From Leeuwenhoekiella palythoae (lineage in GTDB: Bacteria > Bacteroidota > Bacteroidia > Flavobacteriales > Flavobacteriaceae), in contig NZ_FQXT01000004.1 of the NCBI RefSeq assembly GCF_900130045.1, positions 1 through 64,000 on the forward strand: a stretch of 64,000 bases of DNA, given 5' to 3'. Position 1 is the stretch's first letter. Each line of letters begins with the position of its first letter. Both the position numbers and the translations under genes were made by a program. Shown here one piece after another: positions 52,832-61,248 of the stretch. The notes under the pieces were generated by a model, which had not been told where the DNA came from, made no database searches, and saw only the letters and a program-made list of their open reading frames with translations.

Positions 52832-53272
52832 ATGTCTTCAATAACTTCAGATAAACAATTGACCTACGATATCGCCTATTTACGTATGGCGCAGGAGTGG
52901 GCAAAACTTTCTTACTGTAAAAGAAAACAAGTAGGCGCTTTGATCGTTAAGGATAAGATGATTATTTCAGACGGTTATAACGGGACGCCCACAGGTTTTG
53001 AAAACATATGTGAAGACGATGAAGGTTACACCAAGTGGTATGTGCTTCACGCAGAGGCTAATGCGATCTTAAAAGTAGCTTCTTCTACCCAGTCTTGTGA
53101 AGGAGCAACCTTATATATCACGCTTTCTCCATGTACCGAATGCAGTAAACTCATACATCAGGCCGGTATCAAACGTGTGGTTTTTCACAAAGCCTATAAA
53201 GACCCTAGCGGAATCGAATTTCTACGTCGCGCCGGAGTACAAGTAGACTGTATTGAAAATATTGAAGAATAA
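52832..53272 (+). CDS. dCMP/cytidine deaminase-family protein
   Basis: A 146-residue zinc-dependent deaminase. The catalytic motif is HAEANAI with the zinc His and catalytic Glu. The second zinc motif is PCTECSKLIHQAG with two Cys ligands. KRKQVGALIVKD and ISDGYNGTPTGFEN are typical of the dCMP deaminase (ComEB) subgroup, which makes dUMP for thymidylate synthesis. Its stop codon is followed at once by the next ATG (TAAATG), so it is coupled to the S41 peptidase gene. Confidence 0.92.
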   Translation: MSSITSDKQLTYDIAYLRMAQEWAKLSYCKRKQVGALIVKDKMIISDGYNGTPTGFENICEDDEGYTKWYVLHAEANAILKVASSTQSCEGATLYITLSPCTECSKLIHQAGIKRVVFHKAYKDPSGIEFLRRAGVQVDCIENIEE

Positions 53273-54859
53273 ATGGGCGGTTACCAAAAAAAATACCTTC
53301 CTATCTTTTTCTGTGTGGCCGTGGCCCTGGGTATTTTTATTGGGAGCCAGCTCAACTACAGCAGCAATCCTACCAATATTTTAGGCGGAAATGCCAAAAA
53401 AGAAAAACTTAACCGACTCATTGACTACATAGATTATGAGTATGTAGATCCTATAAATACAGACAGTATTGTTGAGGTTACCGTAAACGGAATACTCGAA
53501 AATCTCGATCCGCATTCCGTGTATATTCCTCCGAGTGAATTGCAGGAAGTGAGTGAGAGTATGAAAGGGGATTTTGTAGGTATAGGGATCAGTTTTTACA
53601 ACTTTAGAGATACCATTGCAGTCATTCAAGCCATTCCCGGAGGTCCAAGTGAAAAGGCCGGCATACGCGGTGGCGATCGCATCGTGGCGGCAGATAACCA
53701 GTCGTTAACCGGTGCTGTGGTGCGTGATGATACGATCACCAATCAGTTAAAAGGCCAGATCAATACTAAAGTAGCGCTCAAAGTCAAACGCCCGGGAGTA
53801 GAAGGTTTGCTCGATTTTAAAGTTACCCGAGCAGTAGTGCCGCTCAAAAGTGTTGACGCTTCGTATATGGCGACCGATACGTTAGGATACATCAAGATCA
53901 ACCGCTTCGCCGAAAGTACCCCTCAAGAATTTGAAAAAGCTTTGGTAGCGCTAAAGCGAAAGGGCGCCACCCAACTCATTCTTGACCTGCGCGGAAATCC
54001 GGGAGGTTATATTTCGGCAGCAGAACAAATTGCCGATCAGTTTTTAAAAGAAGATAAACTCATTCTGTTCACTAAAAACAAAACCGGAAAGATCGAGAAC
54101 GCCTATGCTACCGATGAAGGTGCTTTTGAAGACGGGATGGTGTATGTGTTGATCAATGAGAATTCGGCTTCTGCAAGTGAGATCGTTGCCGGAGCTATAC
54201 AAGACAATGACCGCGGTGTTATCGTAGGCAGACGTTCTTTTGGTAAAGGTTTGGTGCAGCGAGAAATGCAATTGGGAGACGGTAGCGCAGTCAGACTCAC
54301 CATCGCCAGATACTACACGCCTACAGGTAGAAGTATTCAGCGACCTTATGATTCGGGGAACAAAGCCTACTATGAAGATTATCTTTCGCGCTATAAAAAC
54401 GGGGAGATGCAAAGCGCAGACAGCATCACCGTAGCCGATAGTCTTCGCTATGTTACTCCGGGAGGAAAAGTGGTCTATGGCGGCGGCGGAATCATCCCTG
54501 ATGTATTTATCCCAAAGGATACCAATTATGAGAAAGAAGCGATAACCTACGCCTTACGCTCGGGCTTTATGTCTCGTTTTATTTTTGAGATCATTGAGCA
54601 GCGCCGCCCGTACTACAACAGCCTTTCTTTTGAAGAATTCAGTAAAACGGTAAGCATCAGTGATAAAACCATAACTGATTTTGTGAATTACATGAGTAAA
54701 CGCAGTTTAAAAATCAGAGTAAGGGATTATAAAGACGATTTAAAGCGTTATCTTAAGGCCGTAATGGCACAACAGCTTTTTGGGAATACAGTTTTTGAAA
54801 AACTGATCAATGAAGAAGATCCTGCCATCATTAAAATTAAAGAACTGAGCCGCGAGTAG
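53273..54859 (+). CDS. S41-family C-terminal processing peptidase
   Basis: A 528-residue peptidase. An N-terminal signal anchor (residues 8-25) is followed by the helical DPHSVYIPPSEL region. A PDZ domain (about 95-175) carries GDFVGIGISF and GGPSEKAGIRGGDRI. The S41 catalytic domain has the nucleophile Ser300 in NSASASEI and the general base Lys325 in RRSFGKG. The C-terminal part (about 440-528) is helical. Such enzymes degrade or process exported proteins by recognising C-termini. Length and motifs are complete. Confidence 0.95.
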   Translation: MGGYQKKYLPIFFCVAVALGIFIGSQLNYSSNPTNILGGNAKKEKLNRLIDYIDYEYVDPINTDSIVEVTVNGILENLDPHSVYIPPSELQEVSESMKGDFVGIGISFYNFRDTIAVIQAIPGGPSEKAGIRGGDRIVAADNQSLTGAVVRDDTITNQLKGQINTKVALKVKRPGVEGLLDFKVTRAVVPLKSVDASYMATDTLGYIKINRFAESTPQEFEKALVALKRKGATQLILDLRGNPGGYISAAEQIADQFLKEDKLILFTKNKTGKIENAYATDEGAFEDGMVYVLINENSASASEIVAGAIQDNDRGVIVGRRSFGKGLVQREMQLGDGSAVRLTIARYYTPTGRSIQRPYDSGNKAYYEDYLSRYKNGEMQSADSITVADSLRYVTPGGKVVYGGGGIIPDVFIPKDTNYEKEAITYALRSGFMSRFIFEIIEQRRPYYNSLSFEEFSKTVSISDKTITDFVNYMSKRSLKIRVRDYKDDLKRYLKAVMAQQLFGNTVFEKLINEEDPAIIKIKELSRE

Positions 54860-54864
54860 TGCTT

Positions 54865-55158
54865 ATGGTAATTATAGCTTCCATATTTGTTTTTTGTGTT
54901 GCAGCAGTATTCAGATTGCTAGACAACAGTGCAGGTCTGCTCATCTCTAATGGCATATCGGTGAGTCCGTTTTATCTCAAAGCTGCAGAGATCAAAGAGC
55001 AAATGAGTCGCATTGAGAATGATGAGCTGCGTAAAAAGCTTAAGCGTACGCTAGTGTATCAAAAGCTGCACAAAGTATTTTTAATACTTGCCGTGCTCAC
55101 ATTTATCGCAGGGATCGTCTATGAATTCATCAATCCCTCGCTTGTCGCGCTATTATAA
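54865..55158 (+). CDS. Hypothetical small membrane protein
   Basis: About 97 residues from the ATG at 54865; a GTG at 54859 overlapping the previous stop is possible but less likely. Two hydrophobic segments (about residues 1-20 and 70-95) flank a charged helical stretch (EIKEQMSRIENDELRKKLKRTLVYQKLHK). No known family. It directly follows the S41 peptidase gene and overlaps the convergent gene at 55153 by 6 bp. Confidence 0.65.
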   Translation: MVIIASIFVFCVAAVFRLLDNSAGLLISNGISVSPFYLKAAEIKEQMSRIENDELRKKLKRTLVYQKLHKVFLILAVLTFIAGIVYEFINPSLVALL

Positions 55159-55383
55159 CTGCGTTTTGGTGGTCTTGGTCTTCTGAGCCGCCTTGCTCTT
55201 TTCGGCAATTTTTCTTGAAATAAGTAAAATCACTACGAGTAACATCGCACATAAACAAGCCACCACCGAAATTACAGCAACCGTACTATCGCCGTTAAGC
55301 GGCGCGCTATAATCTACTTTGGTCAGGTTAAATATCAATAGAGCGCTTGCCAAAGCAAGAATGATATAGAGTGCAACTTTCAT
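55153..55383 (-). CDS. Hypothetical small membrane protein
   Basis: A 76-residue protein with two hydrophobic segments (about residues 2-21 and 35-58) and a Lys/Thr-rich cytoplasmic tail (KAAQKTKTTKTQL). It lies 9 bp downstream of the marC-like gene and is probably co-transcribed with it. Function unknown. Confidence 0.65.
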   Translation of the reverse strand: MKVALYIILALASALLIFNLTKVDYSAPLNGDSTVAVISVVACLCAMLLVVILLISRKIAEKSKAAQKTKTTKTQL

Positions 55384-55392
55384 GAGCTGGGT

Positions 55393-55965
55393 TTAAAAGA
55401 GTCCTTGAATATTTGTAGTAAACAGCTTAACCGCCATCGCTAACAAAATTACACCAAAGATTTTGCGTATGATATTAATTCCTTGTTTTCCTAGAATTTT
55501 TCCGATGCGGCCAGAGGCTTTCAATACTGCATAAACGATCACAATATTGATAAAAATGGCCACGATGATATTCTCTACGGCATACTCCGCACGCAGTGAA
55601 AGCAGGGAGGTCATTGTTCCGGCTCCTGCGATCAACGGGAAGGCAAGCGGCACCACACTAGCGGTTTCAGGAGCGTCATCTTTATACAAGGAGATCCCTA
55701 GGATCATTTCTAAAGCCAGAAAAAACAGAATAAAAGCACCGGCTACGGCAAACGAATTGACGTCAATACCTATAAGGTTCAGGATTTCTTTACCTACAAA
55801 AAGAAACACAACCATCAACATAGCCGCTACGATAGAGGCCTTTTCACTTTGAATATGCCCTACCTTTTCACGCAGCCCAATGATGATCGGGATGTTACCA
55901 ATGATGTCTATGATCGCAAATAGGATCATGGTCGCCGTTATGATTTCTTTAATATTAAATGCCAT
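55393..55965 (-). CDS. MarC-family integral membrane protein
   Basis: A 190-residue protein with six hydrophobic segments. It begins FNIKEIITATMILFAIIDIIGNIPIII, the usual MarC start (a DxxGNxP motif), and has PLAFPLIAGAGTMTSLLSL, the second conserved half-motif. The internal repeat of the family is visible. Once linked to multiple antibiotic resistance, its transport role is unproven. A TAATTTTG -7-like element lies at 55991-55998. Confidence 0.9.
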   Translation of the reverse strand: MAFNIKEIITATMILFAIIDIIGNIPIIIGLREKVGHIQSEKASIVAAMLMVVFLFVGKEILNLIGIDVNSFAVAGAFILFFLALEMILGISLYKDDAPETASVVPLAFPLIAGAGTMTSLLSLRAEYAVENIIVAIFINIVIVYAVLKASGRIGKILGKQGINIIRKIFGVILLAMAVKLFTTNIQGLF

Positions 55966-55990
55966 CGCTATCCTTTTTTTAAAGAGGGCG

Positions 55991-55998
55991 CAAAATTA
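55991..55998 (-). promoter_or_regulatory. -7 element of the marC-like gene
   Basis: TAATTTTG on the minus strand matches TAnnTTTG, 25 bp before the marC ATG. No TTG at -33. Confidence 0.35.
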
Positions 55999-56157
55999 CA
56001 TCTATTTCTTTGATTAATAAGCATTAAAACCCAAAGATTTAACGATTAGATAATGTGCTTCAAAGTACCTGATGGCTATAGATATTACGCACGGCTTTAG
56101 CACGTGTGCCTCTAAAACATGAATGTAGAAATACACTGCGCTCAGCGGGAGAACATG

Positions 56158-56165
56158 TATCTTTG
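56158..56165 (+). promoter_or_regulatory. -7 element of the DUF3109 gene, possibly leaderless
   Basis: TATCTTTG is a perfect TAnnTTTG only 4 bp before the ATG at 56170. With the usual spacing, transcription would start at or next to the start codon, giving a leaderless mRNA. It also argues that translation does not start at the upstream in-frame ATG at 56119. Confidence 0.5.
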
Positions 56166-56169
56166 CGCT

Positions 56170-56751
56170 ATGTTTCAGATAGATCAAACCATAGTTTCAG
56201 AAGACGTTATCAACAAAGATTTTGTTTGTAACCTCGCTGCGTGTAAAGGAGAATGTTGTATCGCCGGAGAGGCAGGAGCGCCGGTTGAACCTCAGGAAGT
56301 TGAAATTTTAAAGGAAATCTACCCTAAGGTAAAGCCTTTTTTGCGCCCGGAAGGGATCGCGGCGATCGAAGCTCAAGGTACTCATATTAAAACCGATCTG
56401 GACCAACTGGAAACTCCATTGGTCAATGGTGCTGAGTGTGCTTATGTGACCTTTACCAAAGAAGGGGTGGCTTCGTGTGGGATCGAGGATGCCTACAATG
56501 CGGGCGAGGTAGATTTTAGAAAACCTATCTCGTGTCATTTGTATCCGGTGCGTTTGCAGAAGTATTCTAAATTCACAGCTGTAAACTACGAGCGCTGGCC
56601 TATTTGTGACGATGCCTGTACTTTGGGTAAAGAGCTGCAGGTGCCGGTATATAAGTTTACTAAAGATGCGCTTATTCGCAAATTTGGTGCGCCTTGGTAC
56701 GAGGAATTAGAAGCGGTTGTGGAGCTTTTGAAGCAAGAAGATGCGAAGTAA
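56170..56751 (+). CDS. DUF3109 family cysteine-rich protein
   Basis: About 193 residues from the ATG at 56170 (MFQIDQTIVSEDV), the usual start of the family. A longer in-frame version from 56119 would place a promoter-like site inside the gene. The N-terminal cluster CNLAACKGECC, plus Cys in AECAYVTF, ASCGIED, ISCHLYPVR and WPICDDACTLG, suggests a bound metal or Fe-S cluster. Function unknown; the pattern resembles the YkgJ-type zinc/iron-chelating families. It overlaps the following aminotransferase gene by 11 bp. Confidence 0.87.
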   Translation: MFQIDQTIVSEDVINKDFVCNLAACKGECCIAGEAGAPVEPQEVEILKEIYPKVKPFLRPEGIAAIEAQGTHIKTDLDQLETPLVNGAECAYVTFTKEGVASCGIEDAYNAGEVDFRKPISCHLYPVRLQKYSKFTAVNYERWPICDDACTLGKELQVPVYKFTKDALIRKFGAPWYEELEAVVELLKQEDAK

Positions 56752-57877
56752 ACTTCCGCAGAACAAACTATCTATTTTTGCTGTGATGAGCAAAATGGCG
56801 GCGCAATACAACGCCATCAACTTATCGCAAGGCTTTCCTGATTTTAATACAGACCCGGAGTTGATTCGGTTGGTGACTCAAGCTATGCAAAATGGCGCCA
56901 ATCAATATGCACCACTGGCGGGATATCTTCCGCTACGCGAAAACATTGCAGCTATGGTACAGGAGCTTCGTGGTGCAACTTACGATCCGGAACATGAGAT
57001 CTGCATCACTGTAGGCGCTTCGGAAGCTTTGTATGTGGCAATCACAGCTTTTGTGCATCGCGACGATGAGGTTATCGTTTTAAAACCGGCGTACGATACG
57101 TATGAACCTACGATTGCATTGCAAGGCGGAATTCCCGTACCGGTTCAACTTGATGCACCTTACACTACGGTAGATTGGGATGCGGTAGCCGCAGCGATCA
57201 CGCCCAAAACAAGAATGCTGGTTTTAAACAATCCGCATAATCCCAGCGGAATGGTGCTGAAGGATACCGACTTAAAACGCCTGGAAGAATTGGTAAAAGA
57301 CACCGATATTTTAATCTTGAGCGATGAGGTCTATGAGCATATTGTATTTGATGAAAAGCAACACCGCAGTGTCGCATCATATCCCGGCTTAAAAGAACGC
57401 GCACTAGTAACGGCTTCTTTTGGAAAAACCTTTCACACCACCGGTTGGAAAATGGGTTACTGTCTTGCGCCCAAAGCGCTGATGGCAGAATTCAATAAAG
57501 TACATCAAAACACGGTGTTTTGTGTGCACCATCCTACCCAGGTGGCACTCGCTGAATACTTGAACGAACCTGAGCATTATTTAAATCTGGGTAGTTTTTA
57601 TCAGCGGAAACGCGATGTGTTCCTAAACGCGATTCAAGGTTCACGTTTTCGCTTTACATCTTCTGAAGGGACGTATTTTCAAATGCTGGATTATACAGGA
57701 ATCAGTGATCTAAATGATGTTGCCTTTGCCGAATATCTTACGAAAGAAAAGGGACTGGCGAGCATTCCGGTATCGGTATTTAATAAAGAACAACGTGATG
57801 ATCATCTGTTGCGTTTTTGCTTCGCTAAAGAAGAAGATACGCTGCTCAAAGCAGCAGCAATTCTCAATGCGATCTAA
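56741..57877 (+). CDS. PLP-dependent methionine aminotransferase (YbdL-like)
   Basis: A 378-residue class I aminotransferase. It carries NLSQGFPDFNTDPEL and NQYAPLAGYLPLRE near the N-terminus, NNPHNPSG for cofactor binding, SDEVYEHIVFD, and the PLP Lys229 in ASFGKTFHTTGWKMGY. The FGKTFHTTGWK motif is typical of YbdL-like methionine/kynurenine aminotransferases. It likely makes methionine from its 2-keto acid in salvage, but related substrates are possible. It starts within the end of the DUF3109 gene, so the two are coupled. Confidence 0.9.
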   Translation: MRSKLPQNKLSIFAVMSKMAAQYNAINLSQGFPDFNTDPELIRLVTQAMQNGANQYAPLAGYLPLRENIAAMVQELRGATYDPEHEICITVGASEALYVAITAFVHRDDEVIVLKPAYDTYEPTIALQGGIPVPVQLDAPYTTVDWDAVAAAITPKTRMLVLNNPHNPSGMVLKDTDLKRLEELVKDTDILILSDEVYEHIVFDEKQHRSVASYPGLKERALVTASFGKTFHTTGWKMGYCLAPKALMAEFNKVHQNTVFCVHHPTQVALAEYLNEPEHYLNLGSFYQRKRDVFLNAIQGSRFRFTSSEGTYFQMLDYTGISDLNDVAFAEYLTKEKGLASIPVSVFNKEQRDDHLLRFCFAKEEDTLLKAAAILNAI

Positions 57878-58374
57878 AGCGCTGCCGCGCTAATGATCGA
57901 AATGTACAGGTTGGCAGCATACCCGCAATAGACCAAAAGTTCTTCCAGATCAGTTTGTTTATCAAAAGCTTCCGGTTCGACGTCGTAATTGTAACTGAGT
58001 TGATGCCATTTGCTGGTGCATATCAGCCTAAACTGCAGTTGTTTTTCGGCATTATACACCTCAAACTTCAGCTTAATCCCTGAAACGTTTTTGAGAATAT
58101 AATTGACTTCCGTGCGATCAGGATTGATGTAGCGGATCACCATCTGCCCCTTAAGGTTAAATGTGATGTCACCCACATTGCGGTCGTTTTTAAAAAGATC
58201 TACTTTGCTCGTCCAGATATTTTTAGGCTTGATCTCAATAACCGACTTGTTCAAGTTTGTAATCGCAGTGCTCGAGAACCAATTTTTATACACCACTTCA
58301 CACAATTCTTTAGCACCGTCAAGTACTTTAAAATCTCCTTTAGACGAACTAGAACTTAATTTTAATGTAGTCAT
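57874..58374 (-). CDS. Hypothetical protein
   Basis: A 166-residue protein with no signal peptide. The middle has regular short beta-like stretches (VIEIKPKNIWTSKVDLFKNDR, ITFNLKGQMVIRYINP, NYILKNVSGIKLKFEVYN). The C-terminus is a hydrophobic segment (LYISIISAAAL) that could be a tail anchor. The beta pattern recalls tubby/LURP-like folds, but I cannot assign it. It overlaps the convergent aminotransferase gene by 4 bp (CTAA). Confidence 0.65.
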   Translation of the reverse strand: MTTLKLSSSSSKGDFKVLDGAKELCEVVYKNWFSSTAITNLNKSVIEIKPKNIWTSKVDLFKNDRNVGDITFNLKGQMVIRYINPDRTEVNYILKNVSGIKLKFEVYNAEKQLQFRLICTSKWHQLSYNYDVEPEAFDKQTDLEELLVYCGYAANLYISIISAAAL

Positions 58375-58410
58375 ACTTTTGGGTTTTAGCTAAAGTTAGG
58401 ATTTCTTGAA

Positions 58411-60579
58411 TTACGTATGTAAATTTTTCAACTGCTTATTAACCTGTTCGCTCAGGCGTTTGAGCGATGCGAGCTGTTCGCTTAAAATATGGGTTTCCAG
58501 GAGCGCTTCATCAGGCTCTTGCGTTAGTTGTGTTTCAAAGGGAATAAGGTCTTCTTCTTCCCAATCTGCTTGCGTATTTTGTGCTTCCAGCAACAACAAA
58601 GCGTGATCGATATTCTTAAAAACCGGTGCGGTAACCTTATGAAAGGCCTCACTGCGGCGGGTGACGTTGTGCGTACGTAAATAAGCACCTATCGAAGCTA
58701 ACGCTCCCAGAAATGCGTGGTTAAGTACCGCCAGTTCATAGAGTTTTCCGGTGAGCTTGCCTTTGCTTTTAGGCTCTTGCAGCAGGCGTTGCACCCCGCT
58801 GTTGAGTCCGGCGGTGGCGATAAAGGCTTTTTTACGTGCCAGTTTATAGGCAAGCGCCAGCTCTTCTTTAGTATCGTAATGCTGCTCAATGGCGGCAAGG
58901 TAATTTCGGTGTGCCCGCAGACTATCGGCGAGATTTTGTTTAAGCGTTTTGGCTTCCCGAGTAGGCCATAAAAAGGCATTCGCCAAAGCGGCTAAGGCTG
59001 CTCCTACGGCAGTATCGATCACGCGAAACTGAATCACCGCCAAAACATCCGGGCGCAGCAGCGCATAAGCAAAAATGATACTCAGCGTAATGAACAAGGC
59101 ACCGGTACGGTAGTTTTTTTGTAGCGAGGCTTGCGCACCCACAAAGCTGAGGATCGCCAACACCCGAAAAAGCATTTTGTCATTTTCAAAAAAATAAACA
59201 ATGCCTGCCGCTACCACGGCACCCAGTAAGGTTCCCAGAATACGTTGTTTAGAGCGTTGTTTGGTAAGGCCATAACCCGGGCGCATAATCACCACAATGG
59301 TCAGCAAGATCCAATACGGGTTTTGCACCGAAAATAAATTCCCTAAGGTGATCCCGGCGATCGCGGTCACGGCAATACGCAGTGCGTGCCTGAAGATCGG
59401 GGAGTCACGGTTGAGGTTTTCGAGCAAAAGCTGAAAACTGTAATCTTGTTTGGTGATAAAACCTTCCAGCTCCTTGGGCGAGTCGGTATTGGTGTCTTTG
59501 ATGTTTTTTCTTCGGTCTAACAAATCTGCGATACCAAAAATGCGCTGCGCCTGCTTTTCTTGCAATTCGTATAAGTTGTGCAATACGATATAGTCTGTAG
59601 TCACCGGTTGTTGCTTCAGCAGTAGTAGAACACTTTTAGCATTTTTAAGGCGTTGCTCTAGGGAGTTGAGGTTGAGGTCGTGCTTTTGCAAGTTGGTAGT
59701 AACAATACGTTTTAAGCTTTCGCTTTGCGCTCTATTCAGCTGAATGAACGCCTCAAGTTGCTCGGGATACTTTTTAAGCACCTCATGCATTTGCTGTGGT
59801 GGGATAGGACTCGTCAACGAGAGTTCAGAAAGATCAACCAATTCGGTAAGCACCAGAAAACGCTTGCGGTAATAGCTTGAAGTACCCGAAGCATGCCGCG
59901 CTTGTAACAAGATCTCGCGCAGTTTTTCGAGATGCTCGTTAAACTCACTTTGAATCACAAACAAGCGTTGCAGGCCGCTGTCTCGGTCGGTCGCCTGTTT
60001 TAGGAATTCGCCCCGTGCCTCAATATAAGACGCACTCAGGTTGAGTGCGGTTTCAAAAAGTTCTTCGATCTGTTTTTTAGGTGCCAGCAGGTCGTAGAGC
60101 AAGGTCAATGCTAAATACCAAATTCCGCCTAAAACAATAAGGCTGCTGCGTTCATAAGGCAGGAGACCGGATGCCGAAAGATTGGCAAAACTGAGCACTA
60201 CGGCAAACAAGCCCGCAAAGCCGATAAGCGAAGCACGAAATCCATACACCGAAAGCATCGAAAGCGCAAAAACAGTGATGCCCAGATAGGGCAATTGTAC
60301 CCAAAGCGTAGGCGGAATATACGCACCAATTAAGCTGATCACTCCGCCTAAAAGTGCCGAAAGCAAGATGCCAATGCGTTTGTTTTTAAGGCTGCCGGTA
60401 ACCGTGCTGGGCGATGATAGCAAAACGCCTGTGCCTAATGCCAACCCAATATTGAGCGCTCCCAGAAGATACCCGGTAAGCATAGGAGCCACCACGCCAA
60501 AGGTGATGAGCAGTGCTTTAGCAAAATCTGTACTGTTAAAAAAGCGGGTGGTTTGGGTATGGTACTGCCTGAAATTCAC
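58411..60579 (-). CDS. FUSC-family inner-membrane transporter (YccS-like)
   Basis: A 722-residue protein with two clusters of TM segments (about residues 20-165 and 395-520), each followed by a long cytoplasmic helical domain. FSVQNPYWILLTIVVIMRPGYGLTKQRSKQRILGTLLGA is the FUSC core motif. VDTAVGAALAALANAFLWP is also conserved. Relatives YccS/AaeB/FusB export aromatic acids or other small molecules; the substrate here is unknown. The start is followed upstream by 159 bp of non-coding DNA. Confidence 0.9.
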   Translation of the reverse strand: MNFRQYHTQTTRFFNSTDFAKALLITFGVVAPMLTGYLLGALNIGLALGTGVLLSSPSTVTGSLKNKRIGILLSALLGGVISLIGAYIPPTLWVQLPYLGITVFALSMLSVYGFRASLIGFAGLFAVVLSFANLSASGLLPYERSSLIVLGGIWYLALTLLYDLLAPKKQIEELFETALNLSASYIEARGEFLKQATDRDSGLQRLFVIQSEFNEHLEKLREILLQARHASGTSSYYRKRFLVLTELVDLSELSLTSPIPPQQMHEVLKKYPEQLEAFIQLNRAQSESLKRIVTTNLQKHDLNLNSLEQRLKNAKSVLLLLKQQPVTTDYIVLHNLYELQEKQAQRIFGIADLLDRRKNIKDTNTDSPKELEGFITKQDYSFQLLLENLNRDSPIFRHALRIAVTAIAGITLGNLFSVQNPYWILLTIVVIMRPGYGLTKQRSKQRILGTLLGAVVAAGIVYFFENDKMLFRVLAILSFVGAQASLQKNYRTGALFITLSIIFAYALLRPDVLAVIQFRVIDTAVGAALAALANAFLWPTREAKTLKQNLADSLRAHRNYLAAIEQHYDTKEELALAYKLARKKAFIATAGLNSGVQRLLQEPKSKGKLTGKLYELAVLNHAFLGALASIGAYLRTHNVTRRSEAFHKVTAPVFKNIDHALLLLEAQNTQADWEEEDLIPFETQLTQEPDEALLETHILSEQLASLKRLSEQVNKQLKNLHT

Positions 60580-60738
60580 TATTAAATATTAGGAGCAGAA
60601 GGCGACGCTTCTGCAAGGTAAAGGTGACACTTTTTACCCAAATTGCGTGATTTACTCGATGATCCAAATCAAATGCGCTAGCAATAGCCTCAAGCTATAA
60701 CTATATCTTCAACTAGATCTTAGATGTTGCTCGAAGAT
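60580..60738. other. 159-bp non-coding region with a hairpin before the FUSC gene
   Basis: GCAGAAG (60595-60601) and CTTCTGC (60608-60614) form a 7-bp stem with a 6-nt loop just ahead of the FUSC start. There is no U-run on either side, so it is not a standard terminator. Nothing else recognised. Confidence 0.4.
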
Positions 60739-61248
60739 CTACTCGCGTAGTTTTTTGGCCACATAACCGCGTACCAACTCGGTAGTGATCCCAAAAGCCA
60801 AATGTGCCAAGAGTTCATTCACCTGAATTTTCGCCGGGATCTCGGTCGGATTGTCTTTAAGCCCTAACAAAGGTAACGAGGTCTCGTGCGTGCCAATCCA
60901 CGTCGTTGCGCCATAGGCTGCACCGTCAAAAATATTGGTGTCTAACTTATCGCGTTTAGCGTAGCCGTAGGTAGCACCTAAACTGGCACCAAAAGGCACA
61001 TTCACCAACTGCTCTGCCAGCTCGTGGTTGCTTTCGCTAATGCGCTCACCGGTAAGTTTCATAGAGAGGTCATCTACCATTTTGATCTGTGCCGAGCGGG
61101 TGTTGGGCTTACGTACCGGAAGCACTTTCTCGATCGCTGTTTTGACCAAAGTACCGGCAAGACCGCCCAATACGCCGGAGATCAAACCGCGACTAACATT
61201 AGAGGTGAAGGTATCTTTTTCTAACCAGGCTTCAAGGGTCGTGCTCAT
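60739..61248 (-). CDS. YagU-like (DUF1440) membrane protein
   Basis: A 169-residue protein. SRGLISGVLGGLAGTLVKTAIEKVLPVRKP at residues 19-48 is a glycine-rich TM helix followed by a Pro-rich turn, as in YagU (DUF1440). Later segments (VPFGASLGATYGYAKR, GAAYGATTWIGTHETSLPLLGL, LLAHLAFGITTELVRGYVAKKLRE) match the rest of that small family. YagU has been linked to acid resistance in E. coli; the role here is unknown. Confidence 0.7.
   Translation of the reverse strand: MSTTLEAWLEKDTFTSNVSRGLISGVLGGLAGTLVKTAIEKVLPVRKPNTRSAQIKMVDDLSMKLTGERISESNHELAEQLVNVPFGASLGATYGYAKRDKLDTNIFDGAAYGATTWIGTHETSLPLLGLKDNPTEIPAKIQVNELLAHLAFGITTELVRGYVAKKLRE

Noticed and set aside
54859-54864. GTG start overlapping the S41 peptidase stop
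   Set aside because: The in-frame ATG two codons later (54865) gives a good hydrophobic N-terminus; the GTG would add only two residues.
56119-56169. Upstream ATG at 56119 for the DUF3109 protein
   Set aside because: The extra 17 residues do not match the family and a perfect -7 promoter element lies inside this stretch.
60595-60614. Hairpin before the FUSC gene as a rho-independent terminator
   Set aside because: A 7-bp stem but no U-run on either strand; left as an unexplained hairpin.
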